In this document: in pieces, positions 47,245-54,860 of the stretch | How the letters are laid out: every line of letters begins with the position of its first letter | Numbering within the stretch: position 1 is the first letter of the stretch | Source of the DNA: Candidatus Nitrospira neomarina | GTDB lineage: Bacteria > Nitrospirota > Nitrospiria > Nitrospirales > UBA8639 | NCBI RefSeq assembly: GCF_032051675.1 | Contig: NZ_CP116968.1 | Span: 4,395,001 to 4,459,000, forward strand | DNA: 64,000 nucleotides | Direction: 5' to 3' | Position numbers and translations under genes: made by a program | Notes under the pieces: generated by a model | Told to the model about the DNA's origin: nothing | The model's input: the letters and a program-made list of their open reading frames with translations, nothing else | The model's database searches: none

Positions 47245-47553
47245 ATGGCTGTTTCAAGAAAACGCCCGTCTGCAAAGGTAAAGTTGGCAGGACGTGGTTC
47301 TGCAAAATTAAGTCAGGCAGCGGGAACGATTAAGAAAAAATTACGGGGTGTCAAAATCATTGATTGGCATGAAGTTGGCCAACCGGGGCCCGATGTGATT
47401 TTTGGCACCGTCCAGGCGAACATCGGCAACTTCAGGTCTCATGTGGCCACGTTGACGAAATTGAAAGAGTTGCGCGATCTGAACATTCTCATTCACGGTC
47501 AACCACCTCGGCCTGAGGTCGTCCAGGTGAATTTTACACTCGGACGAGGATAG
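47245..47553 (+). CDS. basic 102-residue protein coupled to a radical SAM enzyme
   Basis: I do not recognise this protein. The ATG has a near-perfect AAGGAGG site. Residues 1-35 are strongly basic and low in complexity (SRKRPSAKVKLAGRGSAKLS, then GTIKKKLRGV); residues 36-100 look like an ordered small domain with strands (KIIDWHEVGQ, DVIFGTVQANIG, VVQVNFTLG). It has no cysteine and no signal peptide. The radical SAM gene begins eight bases after its stop, so they should be co-translated. That arrangement resembles precursor-maturase pairs of ribosomally made, modified peptides, and this protein could be a substrate or partner of the enzyme. The length is long for a typical precursor. Confidence 0.6.
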   Translation: MAVSRKRPSAKVKLAGRGSAKLSQAAGTIKKKLRGVKIIDWHEVGQPGPDVIFGTVQANIGNFRSHVATLTKLKELRDLNILIHGQPPRPEVVQVNFTLGRG

Positions 47554-47560
47554 ATGATTC

Positions 47561-48670
47561 ATGCAGGGACCGGCTGGTAAATATCCCGCATTGCAGGTCC
47601 ACCCCGGCAGACGCTGTAACCTGCAGTGTCTGCATTGTTATTCGGATTCCGGGCCGGACGTCTCCGAACAATTGGATATTGATGCGCTGCGAACAGTCGT
47701 GGTTGATGCAGCAAGTCTCGGGTACGCGGTCATGTCGGTGTCAGGCGGGGAACCCCTGTTGTATTCGGCGCTAGGGGAACTGCTTCGCGTATCGCATGAG
47801 GCGGGATTGGCCACCACGGTCACCACGAACGGCATGTTACTCGATCAACGCCATCTGGACATCTTACAGGCTGATTGCGATCTCATCGCAATCAGCCTTG
47901 ATGGCGTACCCGAATCGCATAACCTCATGCGAAATTCTCCCCGGGCGTTCGACGACATGTGCGCAAAACTTGAGGGCTTGCGGGCATCCGGCATCCGATT
48001 CGGGTTCATTTTTACGCTCACGTTTCACAACGTCAATGAGTTGGAGTGGGTCGCAGAATTTGCGGTTGAACAAGGCGCCAAATTGTTGCAACTCCATCCG
48101 CTCGAACCCGTCGGCCGGGCCGCGTATACGCTTGACGGTTCCTTGCCTGATGCCGAAGAAAATGCGGCAGCCGTGGTCGAAGCCGTTCGGATCCGGGAAC
48201 AATACAAAGATGTCATCGATGTCCAGATCGATCTCGCCACGATCCCCGCACTGCTCGAGCATCCGACTCGTGTCTTTGTGCGGGAAGCGGAGGTGTGTGG
48301 CGAGCAGACTGTTGCAGACATCATCGCCCCGTTGGTCATTGAAACAAGTGGAGTGGTCTCACCCCTCCAGTACGGTTTCCCGCGCGCCTGGTCGTGGGGC
48401 AATATTAGAAATGCGCGACTGCCGGAATTGGCTGCGTCGTGGCTGTCTCGCGATTACGCCGCGTTCCTCACCCTATGCAAGCTGGTGTACGAACAGGCGG
48501 TGACCAATGACGATGAACCGGTCCTGAACTGGTATCAACATATCCAAGCCGCGGCCTCACGTTTTTCGCCGCTGCAAATTCGCGACATCATGAGCCAGGC
48601 AGATGATACCGGGACTTGTAACCGGCTGCGAACAATGGCCTCAGCTCCTGTCGGTCATGCCCCTCTTTGA
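47561..48670 (+). CDS. radical SAM enzyme with degenerate SPASM-like C-terminus
   Basis: A 369-residue radical SAM protein. The iron-sulphur motif CNLQCLHC (Cys-X3-Cys-X2-Cys) lies near residues 20-27, and the SAM-binding GGEP is in VMSVSGGEPLLYS. The barrel continues TVTTNGMLLD and LIAISLDGVPESHNLMR. The C-terminus has a SPASM-like layout, with a lone VCGEQ, then PLVIETSGVVSPLQYG and WSWGNIRNARL, but the cysteines that would bind extra clusters are mostly missing (the usual 'V.PC' is SPLQ). Related enzymes modify peptides (thioether, C-C links) or cofactors. Together with the 102-residue protein just upstream it may form a two-gene modification system. No transporter or protease gene lies nearby. 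Confidence 0.85.
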   Translation: MQGPAGKYPALQVHPGRRCNLQCLHCYSDSGPDVSEQLDIDALRTVVVDAASLGYAVMSVSGGEPLLYSALGELLRVSHEAGLATTVTTNGMLLDQRHLDILQADCDLIAISLDGVPESHNLMRNSPRAFDDMCAKLEGLRASGIRFGFIFTLTFHNVNELEWVAEFAVEQGAKLLQLHPLEPVGRAAYTLDGSLPDAEENAAAVVEAVRIREQYKDVIDVQIDLATIPALLEHPTRVFVREAEVCGEQTVADIIAPLVIETSGVVSPLQYGFPRAWSWGNIRNARLPELAASWLSRDYAAFLTLCKLVYEQAVTNDDEPVLNWYQHIQAAASRFSPLQIRDIMSQADDTGTCNRLRTMASAPVGHAPL

Positions 48671-49291
48671 AGGGCGCACCTGGTTCCACGACATTCCGCC
48701 GCCCTCGGGCCATTGCTTCATCCTGCCCCAAAGCATCGTCAATATCTGACGAATCCATTCCGAAGGATCACAGCGTCTCCGGCTTGCCTGAAAAGCTGTC
48801 CGCGCAAAATTAGAGGTCAACTCTGGCCAGTACCGTCCGCCGATGCGCCTGCTTCAGACGGCGACTCACCATTGCCGTATTCAGCCCCAATGTCCTGATA
48901 AAGGCCCTGGAGAATTTGAGCAGTAGCAGACGAAACTGGAGCCTGACCATTGCTGTATCCGCACTCAACCCGAGTTCAAGAAAGGGTCATGTATGGAACT
49001 GAAGGGTGAGTACAAAATTTTCATTAAGTTGAATATTTTTTCCCTCTAGGCCGGTAATTTTATCCATCCCCTTTCTGTATTGATCTTGATATTGATGTAC
49101 TGAAGGAAAAGGAGGGAGAAGTTCTCAAACAGGCAGAACTACTCCAGGCATCTTTAAAACACAATCCAACAAACAAAGGAGATGACGGCCGGCACCCTCG
49201 TCCGATTGACGCCAGAGGTGGGAGTTCGGGTTTTTTGGCAGGAATTTCTTTAATTTTATGTTAACGGGTTGTGACACCCAAGGAGTACACT
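48671..49291. other. 621-base stretch without a supported gene
   Basis: No good ORF. Two partly similar segments, CACCATTGCCGTATTCAGCC at about 48868 and GACCATTGCTGTATCCGCAC at about 48946, may be remains of a short duplication. Purine-rich sites near 49109-49120 and 49178 are not followed by usable frames. Confidence 0.3.
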
Positions 49292-50776
49292 ATGAGGACC
49301 TGGAAACGAGGCATTGCATTACTACCCTGTCTATTCGTCGCGGTCGCATGTAGTCATACGATACCGCCATACACGGCCAAACCGGTTCCGCCACAGCAAT
49401 TTACCCCTCCGACCCCCGGTGCGATTGAGGTGCCCGTGGTCCAACTTCCTGATTCAGCGCTTCCTGTGACGCTTGTCTTTGATTTAACTCCTTTGGAGGA
49501 GACTTTGCAGGCATCCATGCCGGAACACTTCAGTGAAGCATCCCATCCGCTAAGGAACGACTACCGGTGGGATTTCGTTCGGGAAGCCGAGCCGCAAGTC
49601 ACCATTCAGGATGGCATGGTCACCGTTCACTCCACATACAGAGGGGACGTGGAGGCTAAGACCGCTTCCCGAGGCTGTCGTTTAGATCCCATCTTTCCCA
49701 TTCTCCATACCACAGGGCAGCTCGAAATGGGACAAGAGGGCGAGGCGCTTGTTCTGAATCTTAAAAATCCTCAAATGGACATCGACCTGAAACCGGAGAG
49801 CGAGAATAAGTGCAACATGTTCAATATCCCGGTTAAAGATCAACTGGCGGAGCTTCTGAATACTCCAAAGCTCGTCGAGAAGATGACACAGGCCGTCGAG
49901 GAAGCCGGGTATCAGATTCCTTTGGATCAGGTCTGGACGCAACTACAAACACCCGTGGCCGTAAATGTAGCGAAGTTCAACACGCAGGCCTGCATCTATG
50001 GGAAACCGACAGAAATGGCGATTGGAAATTTAAAGGGCGACGTGCAGCGGACGACCATCCCGATCGTCGTCAATGAAAGACCGACGGCGACGTTTGAAAA
50101 TTCTTGCGGGAAGCCAACGGCCGAAGTCATGAAAATCACTTCAGGAGCCGGCCTCCTTGAGGGGAAACCGTATAAGGTTCTGGCCTCCGTGACCGTCCCT
50201 TACTCCGAGGTGAACCAAGCGCTACAGGAAAGGCTTGGGCACCAGCCGATGAAAGACGCCAACCTCGAAATGGTTATTAACAAGGTTACGGCTTCAGATT
50301 CTTCGGGACATGTGCTGTTCACTGTCAACACGACTGGAGATCTCAATGGCACGATTTATTATTGGGCAACACCGCTTTTGGAAGGTGAGGGATCTGTGCT
50401 GACGATGTCTGATCTTCAGATGGCCAGCGAGTCGAAAACAATGTTGAATGATATCAAGGCGAACTATTGGCAGATTGTCGATAAGCAATTACGAGATAAA
50501 TTACAAACAGCCACACGGGTGGATTTGTCCGACCGAATCGACAAGATGAAATCTGCGATCACAGGTACACACCCGAGTGGCGGCGTGACCACGGAAATGG
50601 CAATCGTCCAACAGCAACCGCAGCGCGCCTATTCCATTCCTGAGGCGCTGGTGGCTGATATTCTGCTAGAAGGCACAGCCAACGTGACCGCGCCAGTGGC
50701 CATGAAAACCCGCAGCATGCCGGGAAAAACGCCAGCTAAGGTTTCTATTTTGTCTCCGCCGTCTACCCAACGGTAA
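49292..50776 (+). CDS. DUF4403-like lipoprotein
   Basis: A 494-residue protein starting at the ATG at 49292 after AAGGAG. The N-terminus is a lipoprotein signal (GIALLPCLFVAVACSHTIPP) with Cys near residue 20 as lipid site; the residue at -3 is Ala, less usual than Leu. The mature protein begins with a Pro/Thr-rich linker and then two repeats of a lipid-binding-like fold resembling DUF4403 (for example SALPVTLVFDLTPLEETLQA and VTVPYSEVNQALQERLG). Such proteins sit in the outer membrane or periplasm; their role is unknown. The family assignment is from general pattern, not a strong motif. Confidence 0.65.
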   Translation: MRTWKRGIALLPCLFVAVACSHTIPPYTAKPVPPQQFTPPTPGAIEVPVVQLPDSALPVTLVFDLTPLEETLQASMPEHFSEASHPLRNDYRWDFVREAEPQVTIQDGMVTVHSTYRGDVEAKTASRGCRLDPIFPILHTTGQLEMGQEGEALVLNLKNPQMDIDLKPESENKCNMFNIPVKDQLAELLNTPKLVEKMTQAVEEAGYQIPLDQVWTQLQTPVAVNVAKFNTQACIYGKPTEMAIGNLKGDVQRTTIPIVVNERPTATFENSCGKPTAEVMKITSGAGLLEGKPYKVLASVTVPYSEVNQALQERLGHQPMKDANLEMVINKVTASDSSGHVLFTVNTTGDLNGTIYYWATPLLEGEGSVLTMSDLQMASESKTMLNDIKANYWQIVDKQLRDKLQTATRVDLSDRIDKMKSAITGTHPSGGVTTEMAIVQQQPQRAYSIPEALVADILLEGTANVTAPVAMKTRSMPGKTPAKVSILSPPSTQR

Positions 50777-50795
50777 GCGCGCCTCCCATAGCCTT

Positions 50796-50834
50796 TGCGC
50801 CAGCCGAATGCGTATTGATATTTCGGCTGGCGCA
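50796..50834 (+). terminator. perfect 13-base stem after the lipoprotein gene
   Basis: TGCGCCAGCCGAA (50796-50808) pairs perfectly with TTCGGCTGGCGCA (50822-50834) around a 13-base loop, 19 bases after the stop codon. There is no T run, so it may act as a Rho-independent-like block or an mRNA 3'-end stabiliser. The rest of 50777-51031 shows no gene. Confidence 0.45.
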
Positions 50835-51031
50835 CGCCCGCGTTCTTGGGTCTGCTAATCAATCGGGCGGAAACCAGGTCTCGCAATCTCAAATCACCCG
50901 ATTCCTCTATCTGTCAATTCCTTCCTCTCTTTCTCTTTCGACTGTTTATTTTCTGGGACTGTTGAATATTGGAAAATTTCGCCGCTTCATCAGCTTAGGA
51001 GTCAACGAGGATCACCAGAGAAAAATACTGG

Positions 51032-51148
51032 AGTATTCAAAAAGGTCCGTCCAGCAAGGCCGCAGTCGCTTGGACGAGCGGAGCGTACGAATGAGTACGT
51101 GAGCACGGCCAAGGGGCGAGAACGCCGCTGGCGGCCTTTTTCAACACT
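51032..51148. repeat. 117-bp foldback element, copy B
   Basis: Closely related to copy A at 32901-33023. The left end has TTCAAAAAGGTCCGTCCAGC and the right end, reversed, TTGAAAAAGGCCGCCAGCGG. The internal GCGGAGCGTAC and GTACGTGAGCAC arms are also shared; the middle differs more. The right end overlaps the stop codon of the osmC-like gene by two bases, so the element supplies the 3' end of that transcript. Confidence 0.75.
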
Positions 51149-51704
51149 ACTTCCTCTCGATATTCACCTGGACATTGGTGCCATGAGAGGTCATGTCGAA
51201 CACCGGTGAGAGTTTACTTAACGCCTTGAGCTTCTCAATGTTCTCCGCATCGGTTTTGACCTTAAAGTTGACGCGAATATTCTCGAACCCGCTCCTGACC
51301 GTATTCGAGAGGCCAAGGAATCCCCTGATATCCAAGTCGCCCTCAAGTTCCGATTCCAATGCGTCAATCTTAATGCCCCGTACGGCAGCATGGTACACCA
51401 AGGTTGTCGTTAGACAGCCGGCCAGCGCATGTAAGAGGTGTTCGACGGGATTCGCGCCGGTATCATGCCCGGCCAGAATAGGAGGTTCATCAGCATTCAG
51501 GGTGAAGGGGTCGTCGTGAGGGATTTCCTGTTTTGCCGCATAAAAGCTTGAGACCTTCGACTGGTTTTGGCCACACGTACTCCAGGTATTTTTGATGTGA
51601 AACCTGCATTCACCCAGTTTGGGATCACTCTCGACGTTTTTCACCAGCTCGTTTACCGCTGCGACATTGACACCATTAATGACTTGCGCTTCAGCCATGG
51701 CCAT
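51147..51704 (-). CDS. OsmC-family protein
   Basis: A 185-residue OsmC/Ohr-superfamily protein. The second catalytic cysteine is in HLLHALAGCLTTTLVYHAAV near residues 110-125, preceded by GANPVEHLL; an earlier cysteine in NTWSTCGQN could be its partner. The C-terminal half has the alpha/beta pattern ending FDMTSHGTNVQVNIER. Members reduce organic hydroperoxides or related compounds. Two ATG codons (51704, 51698) follow GGAGGTGA; the second is better spaced. Upstream lies a series of perfect hairpins at 51791-51974, in what would be its 5' leader. Confidence 0.85.
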   Translation of the reverse strand: MAMAEAQVINGVNVAAVNELVKNVESDPKLGECRFHIKNTWSTCGQNQSKVSSFYAAKQEIPHDDPFTLNADEPPILAGHDTGANPVEHLLHALAGCLTTTLVYHAAVRGIKIDALESELEGDLDIRGFLGLSNTVRSGFENIRVNFKVKTDAENIEKLKALSKLSPVFDMTSHGTNVQVNIERK

Positions 51705-51790
51705 TCACCTCCATAAATTAGTCAGAACTGTGATGAATAATTGGTATGTATGTGCCCAACTGGAAATAGACCGCCCACATGCCGTGATAT

Positions 51791-51974
51791 CTTCACTCAA
51801 TAGTGAAGAGGAAATTCTATGCTTTTTTATTTAAAAAGGGTATAGCCCCCAAAGAGGTTAGCTATACACCTCGGCACCGTGAAGGAAGCATCATGGGTCA
51901 TTTCCCCAAAAAAAAGTCTTTCGAAGGAATAACCCGCGAAAGACTCTGCACCCGGGCATTCTCGTTGGAATGCC
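51791..51974. ncRNA. run of four perfect hairpins, possible structured leader or small RNA
   Basis: Four consecutive inverted repeats with perfect stems: CTTCACT/AGTGAAG (51791-51808), GTATAGC/GCTATAC (51840-51867), AGTCTTTCG/CGAAAGACT (51915-51945) and GGCATTC/GAATGCC (51955-51974). A fifth, AT-only, CTTTTT/AAAAAG, lies at about 51823-51838. GAGGT (51854-51858) can instead pair with ACCTC (51868-51872), which would compete with the second stem. No ORF fits. The set lies 87-270 bases upstream of the osmC-like start on its coding strand. It does not match a riboswitch class I know. The strand is not certain. From 51975 to 52395 I see nothing. Confidence 0.35.
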
Positions 51975-52395
51975 AATGCCTCGAATTGGTAGTGAATTTT
52001 TGGATGGGACTATCTACCCCTCGGAAAAAGAAGTCAAGCCGTCACTCACCGGTTGCCGGGCAGGGTTAGCAGGTGGGTGCGGTCAAAATTATGACTGACG
52101 ACTTTCTGGTGAGCATGGTCCCGAAAGGTGGCATGAAATTCGGCCCCGGAGAATTCAAGGCGCAGCGAACTAGCCAAGGTGCGAGGGTGGAGGGGGGCTC
52201 AGGTGTGATGATAAGGCTTGGCCACCATTTTGCTCACTTTAGGGTGGAGAGCTATGGGGTCGTAAATTCTGGTTCTCCGCAGGTACGAGCGAAAATGACC
52301 GCAGATCAATTTTTCAAGAAACGGGTGGAACCCTTCATTCGTCAACCAAAGTTTTGCTCCCTATTTTTTTCTTTTCGACCCATTCTACGTTCCCG

Positions 52396-53466
52396 TTAAA
52401 AATCGTAGAGGTGGTCGAGTTGCACAGCCGCTTGTTCCAGGGTCGGCAGGGTTTCATGCAGCTGTTTTATCGGGACGAAGAGTGCCACGCGCTTCCGGTC
52501 CGGCTGCGTCAGGATGGGCCATTCGCAGACTTTGCGGCCGATATGATGCCGGTCCTGCCAGTCATGCGGTGCGATGATGGTTATGAGGATCTGCTCATTG
52601 CCAGCCACTTCAATCAGCCTGACATCATGATCGATCAAGGTTTTCACCGCTTGCTTGAAAGGTTCGTAGCGCGGGATCGCCATTAAATAGGAACGGTCAC
52701 CGAGTTGGTCGAGCACGCGAATAGAGGGATCGAGTGCTGCGATATCTTTCGACCCCTGTTTCACCCAAGCCTGGATCTCGAGCGCTTCGGGGTCATAACC
52801 TGCGCCAGTCCCTTGCTTAATTGCCCAGCCCCAGGCGGTTTTGAATAAGAGCTCCATTGTGAATTCAAAACGCCGTTCCCATCGTCGCATGGCACTGCCT
52901 TCCGCCTCTCCCGGCAGACTCCAAAACTCCTTGAGCTTGGCTGAGAACGGATACTCATACCAGGGGGTGGCGTGGATGAAGGCGGAATAATCTTGTGCCA
53001 CGTGCTGAATGAATCGATCTTCTCTGGTTGTTGCCTGCCAGGGTCCAGCTGTTGACGCCCAGGCGGTGATGGCTCCGACCGTCGTCTCGTAGAGGCCTTT
53101 GAAGAGGTACTCCGCCGTAAAGCTTGCTCCGATGACACCGATCATCACGTGATAGCCCCAGTTGAATGAGGGCGTGCTCCATGCTTCGTAAAGGATCTGC
53201 CCGTAGAGACTCCAGAACTGACTGATGCTGCGGAAGTAAGGAAAGTCGCTCGGCGGGTGAGATTGAACAAAGGCGCCGAACTCGTCAGCGCTGTATACGA
53301 TGTACCACTCCGGCAGCGTGAGAAATGTCTGGTCTTCGCTACGGGCGTAGTGCGTCAGGGCCTGGAGTTTTTTTTTACATCCTGCCGGCTGGTGGACGTT
53401 GCAGTCGGAGTGAGAGTCGCTGTCGATATAGGAGTCGTGGCTGGAGGTTGGTAGTACCGGTCCCAA
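52396..53466 (-). CDS. uncharacterised protein, probably the frameshifted C-terminal part of the upstream FAD oxidase gene product
   Basis: I do not recognise the family. The open frame allows a TTG at 53466, but the first ~35 residues from there lie inside the upstream gene and are low complexity. The conserved-looking part starts TFLTLPEWYIVYSADEFGAF near residue 48 and runs for about 300 residues, rich in Trp/Tyr/Phe, with a possible membrane helix in YHVMIGVIGASFTAEYLF. No ATG, GTG or better TTG precedes it. A run of nine A residues (coding strand, about 53368-53376) can shift the ribosome or polymerase by -1 from the FAD-oxidase frame into this one (GTA AAA AAA, then AAA CTC). It may thus be made as a fusion, or the two genes may be an old fusion broken by an indel. 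Confidence 0.6.
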   Translation of the reverse strand: MGPVLPTSSHDSYIDSDSHSDCNVHQPAGCKKKLQALTHYARSEDQTFLTLPEWYIVYSADEFGAFVQSHPPSDFPYFRSISQFWSLYGQILYEAWSTPSFNWGYHVMIGVIGASFTAEYLFKGLYETTVGAITAWASTAGPWQATTREDRFIQHVAQDYSAFIHATPWYEYPFSAKLKEFWSLPGEAEGSAMRRWERRFEFTMELLFKTAWGWAIKQGTGAGYDPEALEIQAWVKQGSKDIAALDPSIRVLDQLGDRSYLMAIPRYEPFKQAVKTLIDHDVRLIEVAGNEQILITIIAPHDWQDRHHIGRKVCEWPILTQPDRKRVALFVPIKQLHETLPTLEQAAVQLDHLYDF

Positions 53467-54851
53467 AGCTTGTTACGGAAGCGATTATCGGGGTCGAGCC
53501 GCTGTTTAAGCGCAAACCATTCCTTCGCGCGGGGGTACGCCCGCTGAAATTGCTCGTCAGTGGCATGGATCTGGTAGGGCAGGTAATAGGTACCGCCTAC
53601 GGACAGGATCACGTTAATCATCTCGCGCGTCCAGACGCCGACAGTGGTTTTCTCATGCTGAGCTGTGCCTTGCTTGTAATAGACCACGAAGGCAAACACC
53701 TCTTCTCGTGCCCAGGCCAAGAGCGAGCCCTGATCGGGATTCGCATGACGGATCGATACGTTCATGATGTTGACATCGTATCGGGTGAAGATCTCGGCCA
53801 TCTTTGGTAGGAATTCATCAAAACGTCCCACCGGAATAAAATATTCCTGAAGGACATAGGTTGAGGTTTCGCGGGAGCGTGGTTCGAGTTGACGGACATC
53901 ATAACTGGCTTCATAGTTCCGCCACACAATTTCATTGCCACGAAATCGGAGTGGATCGAAAATGGATTGGCGAAACCATTTTCCGAGCGGCAACTCGGAG
54001 AGCCAGTAGTAGGTGAGCTGGTCGAACCAGTAATGGCGCTGGATCGGCGGCAAGCGTTCTCCCACGGTCACCGGCTTGTCCGTCGCTGACCAGGTAATGC
54101 TCAACACTTCGTCATAGGCGGGCGGATAAATATCGCCGTTGTGGAAGATCGCGGTCGTTGAAGGTTTAATAGTGCGGAAAAAGAAGTCTTTGTATTGGTT
54201 CACCGGCATAGTCTGGACACTCCGCTCGACCTTCTGGTTCTCGGCCAGTTCGAGCGTCGCTTCGACGATAACGCCGAGACCTCCATACCCGCCGATGCAC
54301 CCAAAGAAGATTTCCGATCGTTGCGTCGGTGTGGCTTCGACCAGCTGTCCGTCGGCCAGCACGACTTTGATCCCCTTCACCGAGCCGATCAGGGGGCCCT
54401 GGCCCACGTAGCGCCCGTGCACGTTGACACTCAGCGAGCCGCCAACGGTGAAATTGGCGTAGGACTGCATGATCTTGACTGCCAGGTTGTCGTGATCGAC
54501 CGTTTCCTGAATGGCGCGCCAGGTGATGCCTGCTTCTACGGTGATGGTCTTCGTCGCCGGTGAATAGGCTACGATACGATTCAGCCCCCGCATATCCAGG
54601 TGCAGGGTATGTTCCGAGGCAGTCTGCCCGCCCATGCTGAAGTGCCCTCCGCCGATCGAGATGGGGCCTCGGTGGGTGAGGACGAACTCACGAACCTCTT
54701 CCACCGTCCTCGGTATCACAATCTCATCGACCGAAATCGGATTAATCAGCGTGACGTCGTTGACAGTCGCCGGAGCGGCTGTGGCGGGGAAAACCCACGC
54801 ACCCTGAAGGACGAGAGCGAGAATCGAAGCGGCACAGTGACGTATTAGCAT
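53355..54851 (-). CDS. exported FAD-linked oxidase (aldonolactone oxidase-like)
   Basis: A 498-residue protein. A Sec-type signal peptide (AASILALVLQGAWVFPATAA) is followed by an FAD-binding PCMH domain: VIPRTVEEVREFVLTHRGPI, SIGGGHFSMGG and VEAGITWRAIQETVD are its typical strands, with the flavin loop SLSVNVHGRYVG. The C-terminal cap ends LDPDNRFRNKLWDRYY, as in D-arabinono-1,4-lactone oxidases. It then has a Thr/Pro linker that ends in the A9 tract. Such enzymes oxidise sugar lactones, using oxygen or cytochrome. Export of a flavoprotein by Sec is unusual. It starts ten bases after the methyltransferase-like gene, in one operon. Confidence 0.85.
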   Translation of the reverse strand: MLIRHCAASILALVLQGAWVFPATAAPATVNDVTLINPISVDEIVIPRTVEEVREFVLTHRGPISIGGGHFSMGGQTASEHTLHLDMRGLNRIVAYSPATKTITVEAGITWRAIQETVDHDNLAVKIMQSYANFTVGGSLSVNVHGRYVGQGPLIGSVKGIKVVLADGQLVEATPTQRSEIFFGCIGGYGGLGVIVEATLELAENQKVERSVQTMPVNQYKDFFFRTIKPSTTAIFHNGDIYPPAYDEVLSITWSATDKPVTVGERLPPIQRHYWFDQLTYYWLSELPLGKWFRQSIFDPLRFRGNEIVWRNYEASYDVRQLEPRSRETSTYVLQEYFIPVGRFDEFLPKMAEIFTRYDVNIMNVSIRHANPDQGSLLAWAREEVFAFVVYYKQGTAQHEKTTVGVWTREMINVILSVGGTYYLPYQIHATDEQFQRAYPRAKEWFALKQRLDPDNRFRNKLWDRYYQPPATTPISTATLTPTATSTSRQDVKKNSRP

Positions 54852-54860
54852 GGCAAGATA

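Noticed and set aside
48713-48898. 61-codon + strand ORF after the radical SAM gene, considered as a second peptide substrate
   Set aside because: No ribosome site and a Pro/Ser-rich content typical of chance frames.
49182-49253. Small ORF starting MTAGTLVRLTPEVG after AAAGGAG
   Set aside because: The purine-rich site touches the ATG with no spacing, the frame has only 23 codons and there is no hydrophobic or conserved pattern.
52073-52399. 108-codon + strand ORF
   Set aside because: No good start site and no recognisable pattern; it overlaps the 3' end of the minus-strand gene that ends at 52396.
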